Shown here piece by piece: positions 8,456 to 16,375 of a stretch of DNA of 59,350 nt. The stretch lies in assembly GCA_947505255.1 (NCBI GenBank), contig CANNKP010000002.1, positions 1 to 59,350 on the forward strand, given 5' to 3'. Position numbers and translations under genes: made by a program. Source of the stretch: Flavobacteriales bacterium. Its GTDB lineage: Bacteria; Bacteroidota; Bacteroidia; Flavobacteriales_D; Crocinitomicaceae. Numbering within the stretch: the stretch's first letter is position 1; each line of letters begins with the position of its first letter. The notes under the pieces are model-generated. The model ran no database searches. It had not been told where the DNA came from and saw only the letters and a list, made by a program, of their open reading frames with translations.

Positions 8456-9265
8456 TTGAAAAAAATCAATAACATACAAATCATTCAACCATTAAACTCT
8501 GGAGGTACTGCTGAAGTATATTTAGGGGTTGATGTATACACTGGGACTCCGGTGGCTGTAAAGGAACTGAAACCCAGTTTCTTTAAGAGTGAATTTGTAC
8601 GTGAGAAGTTTTTAGAAGAAGCGAATCAATATTTATACTTAGATCATCCCAATATTGTAAAATTGAAAGATTTCATCAAGCACGATGAAACCCATTATTT
8701 GGTCATGGAATATGTTGATGGAAAAAATTTAAGTGATCATATTTCAAAAGTAACAGGGCCAATTCCTATTCAAAATATTGCTTTGTTTTTAAATGAAGTA
8801 CTAAGCGCTATTGGATATGTGCACACGAAAGGATTGATTCATTTGGATATAAAACCTTCAAATATCATGCTGTCCGATAGAAATGAAATAAAAGTCATTG
8901 ATTTTGGAATTTCCCATGACTCCAATGGAAAGGATTTGGACAGTGTTATGGGGAGTCCGTCTTACATGAGTCCAGAGCAGATTGAAGGTAAAAACATTGA
9001 TTTTCGCTCAGACATTTATTCATTGGGGATTACTTTGTATGAAATGGTTACAGGGAAATTGCCATTTTCTAACTGTGAATCGCGGGAAGAAATGTTTTCT
9101 GCAATAAAAAACAATAACCTACCATACGTGAAAGTACCGTACGATTTTGATGAAATTCATCAAGATAAAATAAATAAAATCATTCAAAAGTCAACAAAAA
9201 AAGACATGAAAGATAGGTATCAATCATGTGAAGAATTTCAACTCGATTTACTAGAATTTTTATGA
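8456..9265 (+). CDS. Atypical Hanks-type Ser/Thr kinase (HLD instead of HRD)
   Basis: This 269-residue protein is a kinase domain only. The TTG start immediately follows the phosphatase stop, implying translational coupling. Present: the VAIK-type lysine (VAVKEL), catalytic-loop Asp and Asn (IHLDIKPSN), DFG (IDFGIS), and SPE in place of APE. Two features are unusual: the glycine loop reads NSGGTAEVYLG rather than GEGGM, and the HRD arginine is Leu, so activation-loop phosphorylation may not control it. It lacks a membrane anchor and sensor, unlike the other kinases. Being coupled to the PP2C and overlapping the FHA-peptidase gene by 4 bp, it may be the core cytoplasmic kinase of this part of the locus. 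Confidence 0.88.
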   Translation: MKKINNIQIIQPLNSGGTAEVYLGVDVYTGTPVAVKELKPSFFKSEFVREKFLEEANQYLYLDHPNIVKLKDFIKHDETHYLVMEYVDGKNLSDHISKVTGPIPIQNIALFLNEVLSAIGYVHTKGLIHLDIKPSNIMLSDRNEIKVIDFGISHDSNGKDLDSVMGSPSYMSPEQIEGKNIDFRSDIYSLGITLYEMVTGKLPFSNCESREEMFSAIKNNNLPYVKVPYDFDEIHQDKINKIIQKSTKKDMKDRYQSCEEFQLDLLEFL

Positions 9266-10512
9266 ATTTTAAAACAATCAGAATAGGCAGAGCAAGTGAT
9301 AATGACATTGTTCTAAATCATGCTTCTGTTTCAAGGAATCACCTTGAATTATTTTATGATGGCAATGGAAATGTTTTTTTAACAGATCTTAATTCGGCAA
9401 ACGGAACCTTTGTAAATGGTCAACGCATAAATGGCTCTGTTCAATTAAAATCCAATGATATTGTAAAAGCAGGAATGAGTGAGCCTTTGAGATGGAAAAA
9501 CTTTAATACTTCAGGTGCTCAAAATGAAACAAAAGTTACCGAGGGAAATAGTGGTGGTTATGCAAATCACAATGATTATGACCATGAGCCAATGCCTAAA
9601 AAAAGAAATGTTTGGAAGATTGTTGGTATTACTCTGTTAATCATATTCTTGTTAATCGGATTATTTTACATAACAAACGAATATATTTTAGTTGATTCGA
9701 AACCAGACGAAGTGGATCCTGAAATGCCAAACGATAAAAGAGATCAACCTGATAAAGTTGAAAAAGATAAAAGAAAGTCAATTGAATATGATTTCAGCTG
9801 TTTGGATGATGAAAATGATTTTGGAACCACAGAGGTAATTGGGGTGTTGGAGAAAGTGGAAACAGAAATGACAGATGCATTAGGTGGTGAAATTACTATT
9901 CAAGAAGAAGCAGAAGTCGGCGACCAATTATTAAGTGATTGCCATGAAACATATGATTTTATTGAGAGTGGTAAAAAAATCGAAAATTTAACTTCTATTT
10001 TAAACCTTCTTACAGCGCAAATAATCGAACCAAAAGGATTTAATTATTCAATTTATTTGATTGAATCAGAAGAGTTGAACGCTTTTACAGCGGGTGCTAA
10101 AATATTTGTAACCACCAAAATGTACAGCTTTTGTAATTCAAATGATGAGTTAGCGTGTGTGATTGGGCATGAAATTAACCACAATGAATTAGGACATATT
10201 AAAGAATATTTACAAAAGGTTAAAATTCTTTCTGAATCGGGAGCTGCACTGAATCAAATACTTACAATTCCTTTTGGGCAAAAGAAAGAAACACATTGTG
10301 ATTTAACTGGAATAGACCTTGCTATTGCCGCTGGATATAATGGCTGTGTAAACATTGTTCTTTGGGAGAGAATGAAAAAAGAATCTGGAGAGGGAGATTA
10401 TAATGCATTTGACAACTTGCTTCGTTCCCATCCATATTCTGATAAAAGAGCCAATTGTTCACATAACCATATCCTAACGAATTATGGTTTTGAATGTGAT
10501 GATTTAAAATAA
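9262..10512 (+). CDS. FHA domain fused to membrane-anchored M48-type metallopeptidase
   Basis: Residues 5-70 form an FHA domain (RIGRASDNDIV, VSRNHLEL, ANGTFVNG); a transmembrane helix follows (about 117-138, IVGITLLIIFLLIGLFYI), then an acidic linker and an M48-family zinc peptidase with the HExxH motif in VIGHEINHNELGHI (about 301-314) and a downstream acidic zinc-ligand region (KKETHCDLTGIDLA). The peptidase should lie in the periplasm and the FHA domain in the cytoplasm. The start overlaps the kinase stop (ATGA). The likely idea is a periplasmic protease whose location or activity is set by phosphothreonine on a cytoplasmic partner; that is inference. The next gene is its FHA-less paralogue. 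Confidence 0.88.
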   Translation: MNFKTIRIGRASDNDIVLNHASVSRNHLELFYDGNGNVFLTDLNSANGTFVNGQRINGSVQLKSNDIVKAGMSEPLRWKNFNTSGAQNETKVTEGNSGGYANHNDYDHEPMPKKRNVWKIVGITLLIIFLLIGLFYITNEYILVDSKPDEVDPEMPNDKRDQPDKVEKDKRKSIEYDFSCLDDENDFGTTEVIGVLEKVETEMTDALGGEITIQEEAEVGDQLLSDCHETYDFIESGKKIENLTSILNLLTAQIIEPKGFNYSIYLIESEELNAFTAGAKIFVTTKMYSFCNSNDELACVIGHEINHNELGHIKEYLQKVKILSESGAALNQILTIPFGQKKETHCDLTGIDLAIAAGYNGCVNIVLWERMKKESGEGDYNAFDNLLRSHPYSDKRANCSHNHILTNYGFECDDLK

Positions 10513-10526
10513 CGCTTTTTTAAGAT

Positions 10527-11330
10527 ATGAAACTAATCAGTATTTTTTTTATCATCGTATTCAACGTTAATGGCGCATTTTCTCAAAGCAGAAATAATAT
10601 TGTGTATGATTTTAGTTGTTTGGATACCGATGCAGCATCAGGCAGTACCTCGCTATTTGGTGATATGGAAAAGGACATGCTCAATATGTTTGGAAATGAA
10701 GTTAGCATTGACGAAGAAATAGAATTAGGTGAGGCAGCATTAAAAGAGTCAGAAACGAACTTTACCTTCATCAAAAAAGGGGAGAAATTAAAAAAAATTG
10801 AAAATATTCTTTCCAAGTTAAATGATGCAATATTGAATCCAAGAGGATTTGATTATAAAATTTATTTACTGGATACAACGCTGTTAAACGCATTTACTGT
10901 TGGTGGAAAAATCTTTTTCACAACTGGAATGTTTGATTTTTGTTTGAACGATAATGAAATTGCATGTATTATAGGACACGAAATTTCTCATAATGAATTA
11001 GGCCATATCACCGACCAAATTAAACGTGCAAAAACAGCGAATTCTTTTTTAGGTGAGGCGATGGGTGGCATAACAGCCTTAATTGGCAATGTATTAACAA
11101 CTCCCTTCAACCAAAAAAATGAAGCACATTGCGATTTATTAGGGATTGATTTAGCTCATGCTGCTGGTTATGAAATGTGCGACAATGTAAAACTTTGGGA
11201 ACGCATGAGTTTAAAAGAAGACCAAGAAAATATCATGGGAATTTTTTCGTCTCATCCGTATTCTATAAAAAGATCAGATTGTTCAAAACGCCATATTGAA
11301 TCAAATTACAATCTAAAATGTCCAAAATGA
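10527..11330 (+). CDS. Exported M48-type metallopeptidase, paralogue of 9262-10512
   Basis: A signal peptide (MKLISIFFIIVFNVNGAFSQ) is followed by the same peptidase region as the upstream FHA-M48 protein: a shared start (YDFSCLD), a shared middle (NAFTVGGKIFFTT), HExxH in IIGHEISHNELGHI (about 148-161) and the final SHPYSIKRSDCS block. It lacks FHA and membrane anchor, so it should be a soluble periplasmic protease. The pair looks like a duplication in which one copy gained or lost the cytoplasmic FHA module. It overlaps the next gene at an ATGA junction. Known M48 relatives (BepA/LoiP-like) act in outer-membrane protein quality control; that role here is a guess. Confidence 0.85.
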   Translation: MKLISIFFIIVFNVNGAFSQSRNNIVYDFSCLDTDAASGSTSLFGDMEKDMLNMFGNEVSIDEEIELGEAALKESETNFTFIKKGEKLKKIENILSKLNDAILNPRGFDYKIYLLDTTLLNAFTVGGKIFFTTGMFDFCLNDNEIACIIGHEISHNELGHITDQIKRAKTANSFLGEAMGGITALIGNVLTTPFNQKNEAHCDLLGIDLAHAAGYEMCDNVKLWERMSLKEDQENIMGIFSSHPYSIKRSDCSKRHIESNYNLKCPK

Positions 11331-12229
11331 AGTGGATTAAATCAAAGTGGTTTTTAGTTTGTGCAACTGTTTTGGTTGTTGGATTTTTAATGGCTCAAAC
11401 AATTTCAATTCCTAAATTTTCTGGCATAAGTAAATTTGAAATTATTGATTTCACGAATGGTAAAATGAAGGCAAATGCGGTTCTCAAAATTCAGAACGAC
11501 AACTGGTTTTCTTACAATGGAAAAGGACTTCAATTCAACATGTATTATAAAGACCATCTAATAGCAAAAGGCAAGAGCGACGAATCTTTTCGTTTTGAAA
11601 AAAAATCAGAAAATCTTTTCCCCGTTAATGCAGATTTTTACGCAGATTCACTTTTTCACGAGTTAAAAAACATTCTATTTCAAGATTCAATTCTATTGAA
11701 AGTTGAAGTCAGTGGTAAATTCACATTTTTAAAAATCAACTCTTCAACAACACTTGATACGTGGATCGATACAAAAGATCTTGTAGATGCATTAATAACA
11801 AATTCCATGGGTGACGATGGGTTGAAACTTGATAAAGTAAAACTGAAAGAAATCACTATACCAACAACTTTTTTTGATATTAGTTTCCGCTACCAAAACA
11901 AATTGCCTTTCGAAATTTTATTAAAAGAAATTCGCTGCGGTATCTATTCGGATAAGTTATTAAAAACGAAGGTTTCAAACTGTGATTTTCAAGTAGAAAA
12001 ACTGCTTAAAAAAAATCAAAGTGAGCTTATTGAAGGTGCTGCAAATGTCAATAATATTACCTCTACATTTAGTGGTTTATCTAAAGTGATGAATGGATCT
12101 TTGGATTATTATATAAATGGTCATGCTTTAGTTTCAATAGATGGTAGGGAAATAAAAATTCCTTTACGTCAGCATTTTAAAGTAAATCTTTTGACGCAAG
12201 AAATTGTTATTCTAACTGATTTGAACTAA
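11327..12229 (+). CDS. LEA/WHy-like membrane-anchored protein
   Basis: I prefer the ATG at 11327, which overlaps the previous stop (ATGA), over 11318. The product starts MKWIKSKWFLVCATVLVVGFLMA, an N-terminal membrane anchor. The remaining approximately 275 residues are beta-rich and contain two similar halves with patterns like NGKMKANAVLKIQNDN and ITIPTTFFDISFRYQNKLPFEI, reminiscent of LEA type 2 / WHy domains, which are Ig-like periplasmic folds. No catalytic motif is seen. It sits between the M48 peptidases and the FHA-ABC transporter, so it may be a periplasmic accessory of either. Confidence 0.6.
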   Translation: MKWIKSKWFLVCATVLVVGFLMAQTISIPKFSGISKFEIIDFTNGKMKANAVLKIQNDNWFSYNGKGLQFNMYYKDHLIAKGKSDESFRFEKKSENLFPVNADFYADSLFHELKNILFQDSILLKVEVSGKFTFLKINSSTTLDTWIDTKDLVDALITNSMGDDGLKLDKVKLKEITIPTTFFDISFRYQNKLPFEILLKEIRCGIYSDKLLKTKVSNCDFQVEKLLKKNQSELIEGAANVNNITSTFSGLSKVMNGSLDYYINGHALVSIDGREIKIPLRQHFKVNLLTQEIVILTDLN

Positions 12230-12240
12230 AAAAGGGGAGT

Positions 12241-14562
12241 ATGAAAATAGGATTTGTAAAAGAAAACAAACTTTATAGAAAAATTTCATTTTCACCGAAT
12301 AAATCGGCTGCCATTGTTATCGGTAGAGATGCATCTTGTGATGTTTCATTTCCTGATATACGAAATATATCTTCGCAGCATGCACAGTTAATTCAAGATG
12401 AAAACAACAATCTTTATATCGTTGATCTAGGAAGTACGAATGGAACTTTTGTCAACGGTAAAAAAATTGAAAAAGGTGTTCAATATCTTTTCTCTTCGAA
12501 TGATAGTGTTAGTTTTTCGGGTGCAGGTGGTTTAACAATTGTTTTTAATCCAGACAGTTTCTCCTCAATTCCAAAATCATCTGGTAATTCAGCTCCTTCA
12601 GGTAGGTTGGACACGACTGATATTATCGACAAATTTAGAAATAAAGCAAAAATAACGCTCGGGAGAAGTCAAGAGAACGATGTTTGGCTGGATCATCAAA
12701 TTGTCAGTAAATTTCATGCTTCTATTGAGCAAAAAGGGAAAGACAATTATATTTTAACTGATTTAGGGTCGTTAAACGGTACCTTTTTAAATGGAAGGAG
12801 AATTTCCGGATCTGAACGCGTTTCTGAACGTGACGTTATTATCATTGGTCGCTATAAATTAAGTTTAAGAGGTCAGGCTCAAGATTTAACGAAAGAGGTT
12901 GCTATTCGAGCTGAGCGAATTTCAAAGCGCTTCAAAGGAGGTAATATTGGATTGCATGGCAGCTCTTTTGAAATTCCGTCTAAATCGTTAATGGCCGTTA
13001 TGGGGCCATCAGGTTGCGGAAAGTCAACCCTTTTGAAAGCATTAAATGGTGATGCTCCGCCAACAAGTGGACGTGTTTTTATAAGTGGTTTGGATTTAAG
13101 TGAAAACTTTGATTATTTGAAAACACATATAGGCTATGTGCCCCAAGATGATATCGTTCACAAGGAGTTGACTGTTGAGCAATCACTTTATTATGCTGCC
13201 AAACTAAGATTAGAAAATGCAACACGAGATGTCATTAATCAAAAAATCGAACAGGTTCTTGAGGAATTAAACATTACACATATTCGCAAAAATTTAGTAG
13301 GTAAAATAAGTGGAGGTCAAAGAAAACGTGTTTCTATAGCAGTTGAAATTTTAACTGACCCATTAATTCTTTTCCTAGATGAGCCTACATCACCGTTGGA
13401 CCCTCAAACGATAGAAGAATTTTTAGGTATTCTAAAGAAATTATCAGAAAAAGGAACAACAGTTATAATGGTGACCCATAAACCTGAAGATTTGAATTAC
13501 ATGGATAATGTGATTTTCATGGCTGAAGGAGGACACATGGTATATCAAGGAGACACCAAGGCTTATTTGAATTATTTTGGCGTAGATGATACAGTGAAAG
13601 TCTACGCACAATTAGTTGCCCCAAAAGCTAAAAATTGGATTGATAAACATAATCAAAACAACCAAGTAGGCGCAGCAAAGCAGGAAAACAAAAAAAATCT
13701 CAGAAGTTTAAATCCAACGAATTTCTTTTCACAATACTGGTGGTTAACAATCAGGTATTTTAACATCAAATTAAATGATGTTATGAATTCCCTTATTATG
13801 GTTGGTCAAGCACCAATAATTGCAGGATTAATTTGTTTGATTTTTAGTAATATCACTTCAGCTGTGCCATTCCTTATGGCGGTTTGTGCTGTTTGGTTCG
13901 GAACAAATAATGCTGCACGTGAAATTGTAGGAGAAGCTCCAATATATAAGCGAGAACGAATGTTTAACCAAGGTGTTCTTGCTTACATGTTCTCTAAAAT
14001 AACGGTTTTGAGTGCTTTTGCAGCGGTTCAATCACTATTATTCACCTTGATTATTTCACTTAATTTCAACGATACATCACCAAGTTGGAATAATCCATCG
14101 GGAACATTTTTATGGATGTTGAGTTTGTCAATAGCCGCAACTATGATGGGCTTATTACTTTCTGCAATTGTCTCAACAACAGACAAAGTAATGACGTTGG
14201 TACCAATTGCGTTGATTCCTCAAATTATGCTTGCTGGGGTTGTAGCAAAAATTGAAAATCAATTTGTTGAAATATTGAGTTATGCTACGTTATCAAGATG
14301 GGGTACTGAAGGTTTTAGTGTAATTCAAAAAGATGTTTCGGCAGAACTTCCAGACCCTTTAAAACCGGGTGAAACATTAGTTCAGACTGTGCCAGCTGTT
14401 GATCAACTTAAGGAAAGTTTTCATGAATCGTATCCAGATAGATTTGGGGATTGGTCATTTCACTTATCATTAGATGAAATTGCTGTTTTAATAATTACCT
14501 GTCTTTGTTTTATTGGAATTTATATTTCTTTAAAACGAAAAGATTCCATTAGAATCAAATAG
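12241..14562 (+). CDS. ABCG-type transporter with two N-terminal FHA domains
   Basis: A purine-rich ribosome-binding site (AAAGGGGAG) precedes the ATG. The order in 773 residues is FHA1 (about 22-85; IGRDASCD, SSQHAQL, STNGTFVNG), FHA2 (about 138-205; LGRSQEND, VSKFHASI, LNGTFLNG), an ABC ATPase (about 215-440; Walker A GPSGCGKST, signature SGGQRKR, Walker B LILFLDEPTSPLDP), and an ABC-2 membrane domain with about six helices (490-770). ATPase-before-membrane order is typical of ABCG half-transporters, which work as dimers. FHA-ABC fusions of this kind exist in actinobacteria (Rv1747-like), where kinase phosphorylation controls them. Here ten kinases are neighbours, so phospho-gated export of an unknown lipid or glycan is a reasonable inference. 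Confidence 0.92.
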   Translation: MKIGFVKENKLYRKISFSPNKSAAIVIGRDASCDVSFPDIRNISSQHAQLIQDENNNLYIVDLGSTNGTFVNGKKIEKGVQYLFSSNDSVSFSGAGGLTIVFNPDSFSSIPKSSGNSAPSGRLDTTDIIDKFRNKAKITLGRSQENDVWLDHQIVSKFHASIEQKGKDNYILTDLGSLNGTFLNGRRISGSERVSERDVIIIGRYKLSLRGQAQDLTKEVAIRAERISKRFKGGNIGLHGSSFEIPSKSLMAVMGPSGCGKSTLLKALNGDAPPTSGRVFISGLDLSENFDYLKTHIGYVPQDDIVHKELTVEQSLYYAAKLRLENATRDVINQKIEQVLEELNITHIRKNLVGKISGGQRKRVSIAVEILTDPLILFLDEPTSPLDPQTIEEFLGILKKLSEKGTTVIMVTHKPEDLNYMDNVIFMAEGGHMVYQGDTKAYLNYFGVDDTVKVYAQLVAPKAKNWIDKHNQNNQVGAAKQENKKNLRSLNPTNFFSQYWWLTIRYFNIKLNDVMNSLIMVGQAPIIAGLICLIFSNITSAVPFLMAVCAVWFGTNNAAREIVGEAPIYKRERMFNQGVLAYMFSKITVLSAFAAVQSLLFTLIISLNFNDTSPSWNNPSGTFLWMLSLSIAATMMGLLLSAIVSTTDKVMTLVPIALIPQIMLAGVVAKIENQFVEILSYATLSRWGTEGFSVIQKDVSAELPDPLKPGETLVQTVPAVDQLKESFHESYPDRFGDWSFHLSLDEIAVLIITCLCFIGIYISLKRKDSIRIK

Positions 14563-14572
14563 TTCAAAAGAA

Positions 14573-14962
14573 ATGGGAAATCAATCAGGAATCTATAAAA
14601 TTGGAAGTTCAAATGAGAATGATATAGTCATTGACCATTTCACGGTTACATTGTTTCATGCTGAAATTTTCAAAGATCCTGAAAACAATGTTTTTTATTC
14701 AGATATGCAATCCAAATATGGGTCGTTTGTAAATGGTAAAAGAATTTTGGAACCCATCTTATTGCAAGTTGGAGATGAATTAACAATCGGAGAAAACCAA
14801 ATAGTTGATTGGGAATACTTGATTCTTGGGAAAGCACCAATTAGAAAAATGCCGATTGAGACAAATAACAATAAAAATTTGATAAAAGATAATTTAGATA
14901 TAGTTCTGATTTATGGACTCATTCTTTTAATGCTTTTTTTCCTTTCTTTTTTATTAGGTTAA
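14573..14962 (+). CDS. Small tail-anchored FHA protein
   Basis: In 129 residues this holds an FHA domain (about 8-75; KIGSSNENDIVI, VTLFHAEI, KYGSFVNG) and a C-terminal membrane helix (about 107-128, IVLIYGLILLMLFFLSFLL). The FHA signature is slightly off: GSS replaces GRS, so the phosphate-contacting arginine is missing, and YG replaces NG. It may therefore bind phosphothreonine weakly or not at all. It lies 10 bp after the FHA-ABC gene and 27 bp before the first GEGGM kinase, and could be a membrane docking partner of the transporter. Confidence 0.8.
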   Translation: MGNQSGIYKIGSSNENDIVIDHFTVTLFHAEIFKDPENNVFYSDMQSKYGSFVNGKRILEPILLQVGDELTIGENQIVDWEYLILGKAPIRKMPIETNNNKNLIKDNLDIVLIYGLILLMLFFLSFLLG

Positions 14963-14989
14963 TAAAGAAGTTAACATTTAAATACTACT

Positions 14990-16375
14990 ATGGAATACAT
15001 CAACAAAACAATCGGTAAATACGCTATCACACGCAAAATAGGCGAAGGTGGAATGGCATCCGTATATGAAGGGATTCATGAGAAATTAGGAACAAAAGTT
15101 GCCATTAAAATCCTGAGTCCAATTTTAGCAAGAAATCCTCAGTTACGTCAACGGTTTGAAAACGAAGCAAATTTCATGGCTTCATTGAATCATCCGCATA
15201 TTACACGTGTTTTGGACATTGAAGAGCAGGATGAAACGCTTGCAATTGTAATGGAATTACTAGAAGGCGAAGATTTGGATGACCGTGTAAAACGAACGGG
15301 TTCACTTTCAAATGCTGAAGTTAAAGTGATTTTCACACAAGTTTTGAATGCCTTTGAGTATGCACATTCAAAGGGAATTGTGCACAGAGATATTAAGCCA
15401 GCCAATATTTTTATAGACAAAAACAATCAAGTTAAAATACTTGATTTTGGAATTGCAAAAATATTTGGAACAGGAAATGAAATGACACAAACAGGAACTC
15501 AAATGGGAACACCTGTTTATATGAGTCCAGAGCAAGTTAAAGGGGAGAAATCAATTGATCATCGATCGGATATATATGCCTTAGGAATCACGCTTTATTT
15601 CATCCTAACGGGAAAAGCGCCTTATGAAAGTGCTGAAGAATCGAGTTTTGAGATTTTTACAAAAATTGTCAATGAACCGATTCCACATATTTCTAACAAT
15701 TCATTTTACGATGCTATCATTCAGAAAGCTGTATCAAAGGACAGAAATGAACGCTATCAAACAGTTGATGAGTTTACTAATACGCTAAATGGTTATGAGG
15801 TTTGTGAAGTAAAAACAATATTTGACTTAAATTCGGATTCAAATCAAGTAAAAGAAACGATTGAAAATAAAGTTGAGCCAACTCAAAATACAATTGTTGA
15901 TCAATCGAAAACTGACAGTTCATTAAATCAAAAAAACAAACTGTTTATTTTTATCTCGTATATACCTTTGCTTTTACTTTTAGGATTTTCTGCAGCCTAT
16001 TTCATCATTTTAGAAGCTTATACATATTTCTATTTCAGACACGAATTTAATGAAGATGGAATTGGATGGGTTTATTATGATGTTATGAAAGCAGAGAATT
16101 CAAATATAGGAATAGTAACATCAATATATGTCTTGTTATCAAGTTTATTGTGGTTATTCCTTTACATAAAGTTTAAAATGAAGATTCATTATATTTTGCG
16201 GATTATTAAAATTATTTTTTCAAGTGTTGTGGGTGTTTGGGCTTTGTTAAAGGCAATGTACTTATTAAATTATTCAACAACTCAAGAAGAGATATTCGTT
16301 TGGATACCTTTTATAATGTTTGAATTATTTTTTGCTATTCTGCTAATTGTTAAGTTTAGAAAAAAATCAATATGA
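14990..16375 (+). CDS. Ser/Thr kinase with four-helix membrane C-terminus
   Basis: Residues about 10-270 are a complete Hanks-type kinase: IGEGGMASVYEG, VAIKIL, VHRDIKPANI, LDFGIAK, TPVYMSPEQ. A linker (about 275-312) leads to four hydrophobic helices (SYIPLLLLLGFSAAYFIIL, the IYVLLSSLLWLFLY region, IIFSSVVGVWALL, WIPFIMFELFFAILLIV) and a basic tail. There is no sizeable periplasmic sensor, so it may sense the membrane itself or partner proteins. Its kinase half is nearly identical to that of the next gene (about a dozen differences in 230 residues by eye), a recent duplication. It overlaps the next gene by 4 bp. Confidence 0.9.
   Translation: MEYINKTIGKYAITRKIGEGGMASVYEGIHEKLGTKVAIKILSPILARNPQLRQRFENEANFMASLNHPHITRVLDIEEQDETLAIVMELLEGEDLDDRVKRTGSLSNAEVKVIFTQVLNAFEYAHSKGIVHRDIKPANIFIDKNNQVKILDFGIAKIFGTGNEMTQTGTQMGTPVYMSPEQVKGEKSIDHRSDIYALGITLYFILTGKAPYESAEESSFEIFTKIVNEPIPHISNNSFYDAIIQKAVSKDRNERYQTVDEFTNTLNGYEVCEVKTIFDLNSDSNQVKETIENKVEPTQNTIVDQSKTDSSLNQKNKLFIFISYIPLLLLLGFSAAYFIILEAYTYFYFRHEFNEDGIGWVYYDVMKAENSNIGIVTSIYVLLSSLLWLFLYIKFKMKIHYILRIIKIIFSSVVGVWALLKAMYLLNYSTTQEEIFVWIPFIMFELFFAILLIVKFRKKSI

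Noticed and set aside
4903-9265. Regulatory part of a type VI secretion system (PpkA/PppA/Fha)
   Set aside because: No Tss structural genes are in the window; the FHA/PP2C/kinase mix alone is not enough.
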